From: Rhodocyclaceae bacterium
GTDB lineage: Bacteria > Pseudomonadota > Gammaproteobacteria > Burkholderiales > Rhodocyclaceae
NCBI GenBank assembly: GCA_028714035.1
Contig: JAQTNA010000003.1
Location: 62,001 to 126,000, forward strand
Length of the DNA: 64,000 bases
Direction of reading: 5' to 3'
The translations under genes were made by a program, and so were the position numbers. Below are positions 51,215-60,164 of this stretch, piece after piece; position 1 is the first letter of the stretch, and the number at the start of each line of letters is the position of its first letter. The notes under the pieces were generated by a model. The model searched no databases and had not been told where the DNA came from. It saw nothing but the letters and a program-made list of their open reading frames with translations.

Positions 51215-52273
51215 TCAGCCGTGGTGGGTGGCACCCTTCTGGCCGGGCTTGCGGTTCGGGGCGAAGCCGTTCATGGCCAGCGTCTCGTCCGCGTCCTTGT
51301 AGAAGGTGCCGATCCTGTAGATCTCGCGGGCTTCCTGGCCGTTGGCCACTTCCCGTCCCATCTCGCGGGAGATACGCACCAGTTGCTCGATCTGCTCCAC
51401 GGTGCTCATCTTGCGGTCGCGCTTCTGGGACCAGATGTTGTCCTCGATGCCGCAGCGGACGTGCAGGCCCATGGCCATGCCCATCATGTTGAGCGGCAGG
51501 GTGTTGAGCATGGAAGTTTCCACCGTCAGCACGGAGCCATCCGGGCAGCCGCGCACGAAGTTGGCCAGATTGTAGATGTTCGGGGCGTCGAAGCCGCCGC
51601 CGATGGCCACCCAGGTGAGGATCAGGGGCACGTTGCACACGCCGCGGCGCATCATGCGCTCCACCGTCTCCAGTTGGCAGATGTTGGCCAGCTGGAAGTG
51701 GGTCTGGATGCCGCGGGCGGAGAGGCGCTTGATGTGCTCCTCGACCCAGGCCGGGCCGGCGGGGATGGTCATCTCCCGGTAGGCGTAATAGCCGGGCGTG
51801 CCCACCTCCAGGGTCGTGCCGGCCACATCGGCGGCGCACATCTGTTCCACCACGTTCATCTGGTTGGAGTTGATGGCGATGGTGACCTGATCCGGCCTGG
51901 GCTCGATCATGGACAGGCCGTGACGGGTGTCGTCGGACAACCACTTGGCGGCGGCGCCTTCGGCCTCGGGTGCGAAGGAGATGGAACCGCCGACCTGGAG
52001 CACCATCTCGGGGCAGGCCTCGCGGATGGCGGCCATCATTTCGTTGGTGCGGGCAAGGCTCTTGGAGCCCGAGCCGTCCTCTTCCCGGCCATGGACGTGG
52101 CATACGGTGGCACCGGCGTTGTAGCAGTCCACCACCTTCTGAACCTGGTCCGCCAGCTTGACCGGAATGTCTTCCGGGAAGTCAGAGGGGGCCCATTCCG
52201 GCCCGAACGGGGCACAGGTGATGACCAGCTTGTCCATATTTTCGACGAACAGGGAACCGTCCATGAAATTCAT
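51215..52273 (-). CDS. Beta-keto acid cleavage enzyme (BKACE, DUF849)
   Basis: A 352-residue TIM-barrel enzyme of the DUF849 family, which condenses a beta-keto acid with acetyl-CoA to give acetoacetate and a new acyl-CoA. The zinc-binding His pair CHVHGREEDG near residue 60 is present, together with QVGGSI and TFQLANICQLE-type barrel strands and the C-terminal RCGIEDN motif that binds substrate. Known members act on 3-keto-5-aminohexanoate, dehydrocarnitine and others. It is flanked by a TauD-type dioxygenase and an MFS transporter. The acetoacetyl-CoA synthetase in the same cluster would consume its product. Specific substrate unknown. Confidence 0.92.
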   Translation of the reverse strand: MNFMDGSLFVENMDKLVITCAPFGPEWAPSDFPEDIPVKLADQVQKVVDCYNAGATVCHVHGREEDGSGSKSLARTNEMMAAIREACPEMVLQVGGSISFAPEAEGAAAKWLSDDTRHGLSMIEPRPDQVTIAINSNQMNVVEQMCAADVAGTTLEVGTPGYYAYREMTIPAGPAWVEEHIKRLSARGIQTHFQLANICQLETVERMMRRGVCNVPLILTWVAIGGGFDAPNIYNLANFVRGCPDGSVLTVETSMLNTLPLNMMGMAMGLHVRCGIEDNIWSQKRDRKMSTVEQIEQLVRISREMGREVANGQEAREIYRIGTFYKDADETLAMNGFAPNRKPGQKGATHHG

Positions 52274-52336
52274 GTTTTTACTCCTAGAGGGGGGGATGGG
52301 GTGCCGCCGCGGGACGGGGCGGCACCTTGAGGGGTC

Positions 52337-53194
52337 TTAGTAAGGCTTGTCGCCGATGATGGCGGCACGTTCCATCTTGCGGTGGCAGGGCGCGTAGTCC
52401 ATGACCGCGTAGTGCTGGGTCGAGCGGTTGTCCCAGATGGCCATGCTCATGGGCTGCCAGCGCCAGCGCACCTGGTATTCCGGGTTGTAGGCCTGGCTGA
52501 TCAGATACTGCATCAGGTCGGCGCCGTTCTTGTTGTAGTCCTGGCCATAACGGACGCGGCCGGGCTTGTGGTAATTCACGAAGTGGGTCGTGAAGGCATT
52601 GACGAACAGGATCTTCTCGCCGGTCTCGGGGTGGGTGCGTACCACGGGGTGCTCGGCATCCGGGTACTGCGCCTTCATGGCCAGACGCTTTTCGTTGGGC
52701 ATGGCGGCGGCGAAGGACGACTCGAAGCTGTGGCTGGCGACCAGGTCGGCGATTTCGGCCTTCACGTGTTCGGGCAGCTTGTCGTAGGCCAGGACCATGT
52801 TGGCCCACATGGTGTCGCCGCCGACGGGCGGGCACTCGATGCAGCGCAGCACGCAGCCCAGGGCGGGCGTCTCGCGCCAGGTGCCGTCGGTGTGCCACGC
52901 GTTTTCGTAGGGGTCGAGGGGCTTCTCCGGCGTCTTGTAGATCTGCACCAGGCCGGGCGCGTCCGGGTGGCTGGGGGCCATGGGATGGTCTTCCAGCTTG
53001 CCCAGCTTCTGGGCGAAAGCCATGTGGTCCTTCCGGGAAAGCTTGCTCAGATCCTGGTCGCGCAGGAACAGCACCTTGTGCTTCAGGAGCGCCGCGTAGA
53101 TTTCCTTGAACAGGCCTTCGTCCCTTACGGCGTCGCCCAGATTGATGTCCAGCAACTCCGCGCCGATGGCGCAGGTCATTTGTTCGATTCTCAT
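52337..53194 (-). CDS. TauD/TfdA-family Fe(II)/2-oxoglutarate dioxygenase
   Basis: A 285-residue non-heme iron dioxygenase from ATG 53194. The iron ligands are visible as the HxD pair in AWHTDGTW and the distal His in RSTQHYAVMD. A basic residue for 2-oxoglutarate lies about eleven residues later in APCHRKMERA. Length matches TauD (283). Such enzymes hydroxylate sulfonates, phenoxyacids, quaternary amines and similar compounds, releasing a keto or aldehyde product. It lies immediately upstream of the BKACE gene, so it may open the pathway. Open frame beyond 53194 is not supported by homology. Confidence 0.9.
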   Translation of the reverse strand: MRIEQMTCAIGAELLDINLGDAVRDEGLFKEIYAALLKHKVLFLRDQDLSKLSRKDHMAFAQKLGKLEDHPMAPSHPDAPGLVQIYKTPEKPLDPYENAWHTDGTWRETPALGCVLRCIECPPVGGDTMWANMVLAYDKLPEHVKAEIADLVASHSFESSFAAAMPNEKRLAMKAQYPDAEHPVVRTHPETGEKILFVNAFTTHFVNYHKPGRVRYGQDYNKNGADLMQYLISQAYNPEYQVRWRWQPMSMAIWDNRSTQHYAVMDYAPCHRKMERAAIIGDKPY

Positions 53195-53208
53195 TTTGTG
53201 CTGTCTCC

Positions 53209-54189
53209 TCAGAGAGTGAAGATGGAAGAACCCGTGGTCTTGCGGGATTCCAGGTCTCGGTGTGCCTGCACCGCGTCTTGCAGCGCATAGCGTTGGTTGA
53301 TTTCGATCTTGATGCGTCCGGCCGCCACGTGGCCGAAGATTTCGCCCGCCAACTCGGCCTTCTCCAGCGGATCGGCGATGTAGTCGGCCAGCGCCGGGCG
53401 GGTCAGGTAGAGGGAACCCTTCATCGCCAGGATCTGCGGGTTGAAGCCCTCGATGGGGCCGGAGGCGGTGCCGACGCACACCATCAGGCCGCGACGCTTC
53501 AGGGAATCCAGGGAGGCCATGAAAGTGCTCTTGCCGACGCTGTCGAACACCACATCCACGCCGCGACCGCCGGTCAATTCCCGGGCACGCCTGGCCACGT
53601 CCTCATGGCTGTAATTGATGATTTCGTCGCAGCCGTGGGCGCGGGCCACTTCCGCCTTCTCCTCCGTGGACACCGTGCCGATGACCCGGATGCCCAGGAG
53701 CCTGGCCCACTGGGACACGATCAGCCCGACACCACCGGCGGCCGCATGCAGCAGGACGGTATCGCCCGCCTTGAAGTCATGGATGCGGCGCATCAGGTAG
53801 GCGGAGGTCAGGCCGCGCATGGTCATGGCGGCGGCCGTTTCGCAGGAGATGTCTTCCGGCAGCTTGATCAGGGGCGCGGCCGCGATTACCCGCGCCGTGC
53901 TGTAGGCGCCCAGGGTGTTCAGGAAACCCGTGTAGGTCACCCTGTCGCCGACCGCGACGTTCGTCACGTCGGGAGCGACGGCCTCGATGATGCCGGCGGC
54001 CTCGACGCCCATGCCGGCAGGCAGGGGAATCGGGTAGGTGCCGTTCCGGAAATAGGTGTCGGCGAAGTTCAGGCCGACCGCCTCATGGCGCAGCCGAACC
54101 TGCCCCGGCCCGGGACCAGCGACGTCGACCTCTTCCCAGCGCAAGACCTCTGGGCCGCCGGTTTGATGAAAGCGTATGGCGTGTTCCAA
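53209..54189 (-). CDS. NADPH:quinone oxidoreductase (zinc-independent MDR)
   Basis: A 326-residue medium-chain reductase of the QorA type. It starts MEHAIRFHQTGGPEVLRWEE, has the nucleotide motif AAAGGVGLIVSQWARLLG and the GRGVDVVFDSVG segment, and lacks structural and catalytic zinc cysteines. It may reduce a quinone or an enone intermediate. The gene is 14 bases upstream of the dioxygenase gene on the same strand, so the two are co-transcribed. Confidence 0.93.
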   Translation of the reverse strand: MEHAIRFHQTGGPEVLRWEEVDVAGPGPGQVRLRHEAVGLNFADTYFRNGTYPIPLPAGMGVEAAGIIEAVAPDVTNVAVGDRVTYTGFLNTLGAYSTARVIAAAPLIKLPEDISCETAAAMTMRGLTSAYLMRRIHDFKAGDTVLLHAAAGGVGLIVSQWARLLGIRVIGTVSTEEKAEVARAHGCDEIINYSHEDVARRARELTGGRGVDVVFDSVGKSTFMASLDSLKRRGLMVCVGTASGPIEGFNPQILAMKGSLYLTRPALADYIADPLEKAELAGEIFGHVAAGRIKIEINQRYALQDAVQAHRDLESRKTTGSSIFTL

Positions 54190-54243
54190 TCTGTTCTCCT
54201 TGTTGCGGAATTCCGTGTTGATCCTGGCGCGGCCCGAAGCCGC

Positions 54244-55260
54244 CTAATTCGATGGGGTGAGATTGACGATGCGCGAAAACAGACGCTTGAATTCGGCGTC
54301 GGTGTCGCCGCCGAAGCGCGGGTCGTTGTTGCCGGAAAAGGCGGCATTGATCTCGGTCCAGTCCTCTTCCAGAAGGTGGCGCTGGGCGGCGGGCATGATG
54401 ACCCCTTCCTCCCGGCCCATGTGCTGCCAGATGAACTGGGTATATTGCTTCACCGCCTCGTCCAGTTCCGGCAGACCCGCGCTGCCGGCGGCGAACTTCT
54501 CCAACACGGCCGCGGTGTCCTCGAACAACTGGTGCTCCCGCTGGTGCTGGCGCTGCAATTCATCCAGCTCGGCGTTGGTAACGGAGGTGCGCTCCCGGAG
54601 CTTCCTGAACAGGTACTCCTCTTCCTTGGGATGGTGCAGGGCGAGGGGAAAGGTGCGGATGTAACGGACGATGGCGCGCATCAGCCCAACGTCGGGCCCC
54701 TTGCCTTCCGTCCTGGCAGTCTCCAGCAGGTGATTCCAGGCGTGCAACACCGCCGCGAGCGACCGGTGTTCGTCCCGGATGATGCCGATGGCCTGGGCCG
54801 ACACGGGTGGGTTGAACGTGGCCGACACCAGCACCGGTATCTCGGAGTTCATGAGCACCTTGAGGGTCTGGGAGCCGACCATCATGCCCAGGTAGGTGCG
54901 CCGGCCATGGGAGGCCATGTAGATGAGGTCGCAACCCGCCTCCTTCGCAGCAACGAGAATGGCCTTGTAGGGCGAGTTGCTGGTGGAAATCATGGAGTCG
55001 CAGGGCACGCCCTGGGCGCGGGCGGCGGATTCGGCCTTGGTCAGCAGCTCCCGTGCCCGACCTTCGTAGGTATAGGTGAAGTCATCCGGCGATGTGATGC
55101 GCACCACTTCCGCGTCCCCCTGGTAAGAGGCCGTGTAATTGATCTGCGCGTGAAAGAAGGTGATGCGGGCGCCCAGGGTTCGCGCGAATTCCACCGACCG
55201 GCCGACGGTCTCGATGGAAAGATCCGTGTCATCCAGGGGAACGAACAGATGGCGATACAT
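54244..55260 (-). CDS. Universal stress protein-hemerythrin fusion
   Basis: A 338-residue cytosolic fusion. The N-terminal USP domain (1-150) begins MYRHLFVPLDDTDLS and has the nucleotide loop IYMASHGRRTYLGMMVGSQT. The C-terminal hemerythrin HHE domain (about 160-310) has the di-iron histidines in RDEHRSLAA, HHPKEEEYLF, HQREHQLFED and QHMGREEGV. ATG 55260 is preceded by AGGAG. Hemerythrins bind oxygen or NO, or sense iron/oxygen, so an oxygen- or stress-linked role is likely. It is the first gene of the minus-strand cluster, divergent from the MalT-type regulator. Confidence 0.92.
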   Translation of the reverse strand: MYRHLFVPLDDTDLSIETVGRSVEFARTLGARITFFHAQINYTASYQGDAEVVRITSPDDFTYTYEGRARELLTKAESAARAQGVPCDSMISTSNSPYKAILVAAKEAGCDLIYMASHGRRTYLGMMVGSQTLKVLMNSEIPVLVSATFNPPVSAQAIGIIRDEHRSLAAVLHAWNHLLETARTEGKGPDVGLMRAIVRYIRTFPLALHHPKEEEYLFRKLRERTSVTNAELDELQRQHQREHQLFEDTAAVLEKFAAGSAGLPELDEAVKQYTQFIWQHMGREEGVIMPAAQRHLLEEDWTEINAAFSGNNDPRFGGDTDAEFKRLFSRIVNLTPSN

Positions 55261-55485
55261 GGCGGCTCCTGTTTCAAGTGGCGCGTGAGTAAGGGTTTCT
55301 GGTTGGCGAAGCACAGGGCCTTGGCCCGGTGTCCGCCGACCGCGTCGTCTCTTCCCGACTGCGATAGGGTGCCATCTTAAGGCGGCCAATCCGGTTTTTC
55401 CCCCTTCGCAAAGGAGGGGCCGGATTTGTGCCGCGGAGGGGGGGGTGTGCCTATAATTGAGCCAATTCGCAAGGATAGGCTGGGG

Positions 55486-58230
55486 ATGTCCCCGGCAGAT
55501 TCAAACCCGAACGACCTTATTTCCATGAACCTACTGAACAACGGCAGCGCTTACTCGGAACTCGTACTCAAGACCACGCCGCCCCGTGCGCCGCGGAATC
55601 TGCTCGTGCGTCCGCGGCTTGGTCTCTCCGACGAACAGCTGCGCGACCGGCCGGTGATCGTGGTGCAGGCGCCGCCCGGCTTCGGCAAGACCTCGCTTTT
55701 GGCCCAGTGGCGCCATGAATACCTGGCCCAGGGAGCCGCGGTGGCCTGGATTTCGGCCGAGGCCTACGATGATCCCCAGCGTTTCCTGCATGCCCTGGTG
55801 CTGTCGGTACGGGTGGGTTGCGGCCGGCCGAACTTCGGCCGCTTCCTTCTGGAAGGGATCGGTTCCTCCATGGGCACCCTGGAAGGGATCACGGCCTGGC
55901 TGGCCGAGGTGACGCAGGCGGCGCTGGATCTGGTTCTCATCATGGACGAGGCCGACCAGTTGTCCGAAGCCGGCAAGGCTGCGCTCGCCTATCTGCTGCA
56001 CAATGCCCCCGCCAATCTGCGCCTGGTGGTGGCAGGTCGGGGCGGGCTGGATGCCGTGGTCAGCGATCTTTGCCTCTACGGCCAGTGCGTATCGGTCGGG
56101 GTCGAGATGCTGCGCTTCCGTCTGGATGAAACCCTGGCACTGGTGAGCAACCGGCTCGGCGTCCGGGTGGATGCGGACACCTGCGCCCGCCTCTTTGAAA
56201 TGACCGAGGGCTGGCCCCTGGGTACGCAGCTTGCCCTGGCGGCCATGGAAGGACGGGGTGACCCGCGCGCGGCGATGGAGGCCATCGCCGCGGGGGCGGG
56301 CGACCAGAAGGAACGTCTGGTGGGTGCCCTCATGTCCCGCCTCGATCCGGCGGACACGGACTTCCTGGCGCGCATCTCCGCGGTGGATATGCTGCATCCC
56401 GATCTGTGCCGGGCGCTGACCGGACTGGAGCAGGCCCCGGAAATCCTGAGTCGGCTGGCTCGGGACACCCCCATCTTCGTGGTCGCCGATGACAGCCAGT
56501 GGTGCCGCCTGCATGCCCTGGCACGGGAAACCCTGCGCGCCCGACTGGCCGCCATGCCGTCGGAGGAACAGGAAGACCTGCATGTGCGCGCGCTCTACTG
56601 GCTGGCCGAACATGGCATGACCGAGGAGGCCGCCCGCCATGCCCATGCGGCCGGCCGACACGAGGCCGCCTACGATCTGGCCGAGCAATGCCTCTACGAC
56701 GCCGTGGTTCAGGGACATCTGAGCACGGTGCGCGACTGGCTGGAACTGCTGCCCGAGGCCGAACTCGATCGGCGCCCGCGCATCCTCCTAGCCGCAGCCT
56801 GGGCCCTGGCCGTGAGCGAACGGCATGAAGATGCCCGGCGCCTGGTGGCGCGCCTGCTGGCCCATCCCGAGGTGGACGAGGCCCAACGCTTCGAATGCGC
56901 GCTGATCCTCAGCGGTGCCGCCTATTACGCCGACGAACCGGACGAGTGCGTGGAAGTATTCCGGCCCTGGATGAGCGCGCCGCCGGCCAAGGAGCCGCGG
57001 CTGCTGCAAACCCATGCCAACCGGCTTTCGGTGCTCGCCATTCTGCAAGGCGACGCAGCCCAGGCCCGTCGTTATCAGCAGATGGTGCCGCGGGGCGACT
57101 TCGGCAAGGCCTATGGCTATGCCGCCCGCTGGGGCGACTACTGCATGGGACTCAGTTATCTCTGGGAGGGGCAGGTGCTCCTGGCGGAGCAAGTACTCCG
57201 TCCCGCCATGGCCCAGGCCGACGCCGATCTCGGCCGGCGCCATCCCCTGGGCGCCATGTTCGCCGCCCTGCTCGCGGCCGCCACCTATGAGCGGGACAAG
57301 GTGGACGAAGCCGCGGCTCTCCTGGCGAACCGCCTGGACATCCTGGAGCGCTCCGGCACGCCGGACACGGTGCTCATCGGCTACCGAACCGCGGCGCGGG
57401 TGGCGGCCGCCCAGGGCGTCGAGCACCGCGCCCTGGACCTGCTCCAGGCCCTGTTCGCCATAGGCGTGGCCAGGCGCCTGCCACGCCTATGCACCGCCAG
57501 CCTGTCGGACCAGATTCGCATCCACGCCGGCCGCTTCCGCTCGGAAACCTGCCGTGAGCTGGCGAAGGAGGTGGATGGCATCGTGGCGGCGGTGTCGGCG
57601 GGCGGGAACACGGCGCCGGGCAGCCTCAAGCACCGGGCGCTGGCCTTGTTTCAGGCCATGTCCCATGCCAATGCCGCCCTCGCGGCCCAGGACTGGAAGG
57701 GGGCGCTCGCGGCCCTGGCGGAGGTGGTCCCCCTGGCGGATCAGGTCAGGATGGGCCGGCAGAAGATCGAGATCATGGCCTTGCGAGCGTTCTGCCTGGA
57801 CCGCAACCGCCAGGATGGACGTCCGCTGATGCGGGAAGCCATGAGCCTGGCCCAGACCTACGGCCTCGTGCGGACTTTCGTGGACGCCCATCCCGCCCTG
57901 GTGGACTGGGCTCGGCGCGTGGCGGAGGAAGACGCGGGGGGCGAGGAGGCGGAGGGGGCGGCACTCTCGGCGCGCGCCTTCCGGCCCCAGGCCGCCAAGC
58001 CGTCCGCGCCCCGCGCGGTGCCCAGCATGGTGCTGACGCCAAAGGAGAGGGAGGTGCTCGAACTCCTGGCGCGCAAGTTCTCCAACAAGGAGATCGCCCA
58101 GGCCATGGCCGTGGGCGAGGCCACGGTCAAGTGGCACCTGAGAAACCTGTTCGACAAGCTGAGCGCCGGCACCCGGCGCCACGTGGTGCGCCGCGCCCAG
58201 GTGCTGGGCCTTCTGGAAGGCGGCGATTAG
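55486..58230 (+). CDS. MalT/LAL-family LuxR transcriptional activator
   Basis: A large ATP-dependent STAND regulator of about 914 residues. Walker A is APPGFGKTSLLAQW, Walker B LVLIMDEADQL, followed by a TPR-like helical middle and a C-terminal LuxR HTH (LTPKEREVLELLARKFSNKEIAQ). I prefer ATG 55486, because a -10-like TATAAT lies at 55452-55457, within the longer open frame that begins at a TTG; ATG 55525 is another option. It is divergent from the catabolic cluster and directly precedes the DUF1302-DUF1329 set, so it could control either or both; the inducer is probably a small ligand bound by the middle domain. Confidence 0.9.
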   Translation: MSPADSNPNDLISMNLLNNGSAYSELVLKTTPPRAPRNLLVRPRLGLSDEQLRDRPVIVVQAPPGFGKTSLLAQWRHEYLAQGAAVAWISAEAYDDPQRFLHALVLSVRVGCGRPNFGRFLLEGIGSSMGTLEGITAWLAEVTQAALDLVLIMDEADQLSEAGKAALAYLLHNAPANLRLVVAGRGGLDAVVSDLCLYGQCVSVGVEMLRFRLDETLALVSNRLGVRVDADTCARLFEMTEGWPLGTQLALAAMEGRGDPRAAMEAIAAGAGDQKERLVGALMSRLDPADTDFLARISAVDMLHPDLCRALTGLEQAPEILSRLARDTPIFVVADDSQWCRLHALARETLRARLAAMPSEEQEDLHVRALYWLAEHGMTEEAARHAHAAGRHEAAYDLAEQCLYDAVVQGHLSTVRDWLELLPEAELDRRPRILLAAAWALAVSERHEDARRLVARLLAHPEVDEAQRFECALILSGAAYYADEPDECVEVFRPWMSAPPAKEPRLLQTHANRLSVLAILQGDAAQARRYQQMVPRGDFGKAYGYAARWGDYCMGLSYLWEGQVLLAEQVLRPAMAQADADLGRRHPLGAMFAALLAAATYERDKVDEAAALLANRLDILERSGTPDTVLIGYRTAARVAAAQGVEHRALDLLQALFAIGVARRLPRLCTASLSDQIRIHAGRFRSETCRELAKEVDGIVAAVSAGGNTAPGSLKHRALALFQAMSHANAALAAQDWKGALAALAEVVPLADQVRMGRQKIEIMALRAFCLDRNRQDGRPLMREAMSLAQTYGLVRTFVDAHPALVDWARRVAEEDAGGEEAEGAALSARAFRPQAAKPSAPRAVPSMVLTPKEREVLELLARKFSNKEIAQAMAVGEATVKWHLRNLFDKLSAGTRRHVVRRAQVLGLLEGGD

Positions 58231-58414
58231 CCGGCGCCGCCAGTCCTGTTTTCTCCCCCTCCCATTCCTTTCCCCCTCCTTCCCGCCCCACCCCAGACGT
58301 TTTGGGGGGGGTGAAAAAGTCCACCATCTGGAAAATGGCGAACATCCGAAGACGGCGATTCTGTTCAGGCCGGCCGGTGTGGTCATTCGTGTCAATATGA
58401 TGGGGTGGAAAACG

Positions 58415-60154
58415 ATGAAAAATATGGGAGACAAGGGCTTGGCGTCCGGTTCGATGCGCTTGCGCAAGATTGCGGCCGCGACGGCTGCCGCCGTCGCGGC
58501 CAGCGGCAGCGCGCTGGCCTTCGACATTGATACGGGGAATCCCGATCTGAAGGTACGCTGGGACAATACCGTCCGACTGAATCTGGCGCAGCGCGTGGGA
58601 TCAAGGGATGCCAAGATCGGCGCGTGGGCCAACTCCGACGAGGGCACCTACAGCTTCAACAACGGCGCCATGGTGGCCAAGCGGCTGGATCTGCTGTCCG
58701 AACTGGACGTGGTTCTGGACAGGAACAAGGGTTTCCGGGTGAGCGGAGCAGCCTGGTACGATGCGGCCTACGGCAGCACCGACAAGTCCAACCCCGCGCT
58801 TCCCGCGGCTTTTGCGAGCTACGCGGGTAACCAGCTCAGCCCCTACGTCAAGCGCTTCTATGCCGGCCCTTCCGGCGAAATCCTGGATGCCTTCGTGTTC
58901 GGCAATTTCGACATGGGGGGCGTGCCGGTCAAGCTGAAGGCCGGCCGGCACACGGTGTTCTGGGGCGAATCCATGTTCCTGAACGGTGCCCTGCACAGCG
59001 TGTCCTACGCCCAGATGCCGATTGACCTTCAGAAGGGTTTCGCGACGCCCGGGACCGAGGCCAAGGAATTGTTCCGCCCGCTGAACCAGATTTCCGGTCA
59101 GGCCCAGGTTTCGGACACGCTCTCCATCGCCGCGCAGTACTTCTTGCAGTGGGAGGCCTACCGTTATCCGGAAGGCGGCACCTACCTGGGTCCGGTGGAT
59201 CTGGCATTCAACGGCCCGACCGGCACGGCCGCCCCCGGTGTCGGCTATGTCTTCCGCGGCAATGCCGCGGAGCCGAAGCAAGTCGGGGAGTACGGACTCT
59301 CTGCTCGTTGGTCGCCGGAAGTTCTGGACGGCACCCTCGGCTTCTACTATCGCCGTTATGCCGACAAGCTGCCCCAGGCGCTTCTCACCAAGATGACGGC
59401 CCTGGGCGCGCCGACCAACCAGTACAACCTGGTCTACGCCAGCGGGATTGACATGTACGGCATCAGCCTGGGCAAGAACATCGCCGGCGTGAGCGTCGGC
59501 GCGGAAGCGTCCTACCGCCGCAACACGCCGCTGGTGGCACCCCTGCTGGGGAATGCGGCAGCCTCCGTGGCAGCCAATGGCGGGGCAATTTCCCAGGGCG
59601 AGACCTATGGGCCGCGCGGGAACACCTGGCACGCCCTGGTCAATCTGATGGGCGTAGTGCCGAAGACCGGGGTATTCGATACGGCCACCTGGGCGGGTGA
59701 GCTGACCTATAGCCGGCTGGACAGCGTCACCAGCGGGGCGAATCTGTTCAACGGCGTGGGCTATGCCAGTTGCAAGGACGTGAACGGCGCCGCGAGCGCC
59801 GGCAGCAAGTGGGACGGCTGCGCAACCAAGGACTATGTGGGTCTGTCCCTGGCCTTCACGCCGACCTGGTATCAGGTCATGGCGGGCGTGGATCTGTCCG
59901 CGCCGATCTCCTACTCGGTGGGGCTTTCGGGCAACGCGGCCACCATGTTCGGTGGCAACGAAGGCAACGGCAGCTACAGCGTCGGCCTGGGCGCCGATAT
60001 CTTCCAGAAGTACAAGGTGGATCTCAAGTGGATCGGCTACTTCGGCAGGTACAACCTCAACCCCGCAGGTACGGCCGTCCAGACCGTCAACGGCTTCACG
60101 ACGCTGCTCAAGGATCGTGACTTCATCAGCCTCACGCTCAAGACCTCATTCTAA
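58415..60154 (+). CDS. DUF1302 outer-membrane porin-like protein
   Basis: A secreted protein of about 579 residues with signal peptide (IAAATAAAVAASGSALAF) and a beta-strand-rich body with aromatic-Gly patterns ending in LTLKTSF, a terminal Phe typical of outer-membrane barrels. It belongs to DUF1302, whose members are encoded beside DUF1329 proteins and RND permeases in pseudomonads and steroid-degrading betaproteobacteria. ATG 58415 was chosen to give a normal signal peptide; the frame opens at 58379. Likely role is passage of a hydrophobic substrate through the outer membrane. Confidence 0.88.
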   Translation: MKNMGDKGLASGSMRLRKIAAATAAAVAASGSALAFDIDTGNPDLKVRWDNTVRLNLAQRVGSRDAKIGAWANSDEGTYSFNNGAMVAKRLDLLSELDVVLDRNKGFRVSGAAWYDAAYGSTDKSNPALPAAFASYAGNQLSPYVKRFYAGPSGEILDAFVFGNFDMGGVPVKLKAGRHTVFWGESMFLNGALHSVSYAQMPIDLQKGFATPGTEAKELFRPLNQISGQAQVSDTLSIAAQYFLQWEAYRYPEGGTYLGPVDLAFNGPTGTAAPGVGYVFRGNAAEPKQVGEYGLSARWSPEVLDGTLGFYYRRYADKLPQALLTKMTALGAPTNQYNLVYASGIDMYGISLGKNIAGVSVGAEASYRRNTPLVAPLLGNAAASVAANGGAISQGETYGPRGNTWHALVNLMGVVPKTGVFDTATWAGELTYSRLDSVTSGANLFNGVGYASCKDVNGAASAGSKWDGCATKDYVGLSLAFTPTWYQVMAGVDLSAPISYSVGLSGNAATMFGGNEGNGSYSVGLGADIFQKYKVDLKWIGYFGRYNLNPAGTAVQTVNGFTTLLKDRDFISLTLKTSF

Positions 60155-60164
60155 GGAGAACCCC

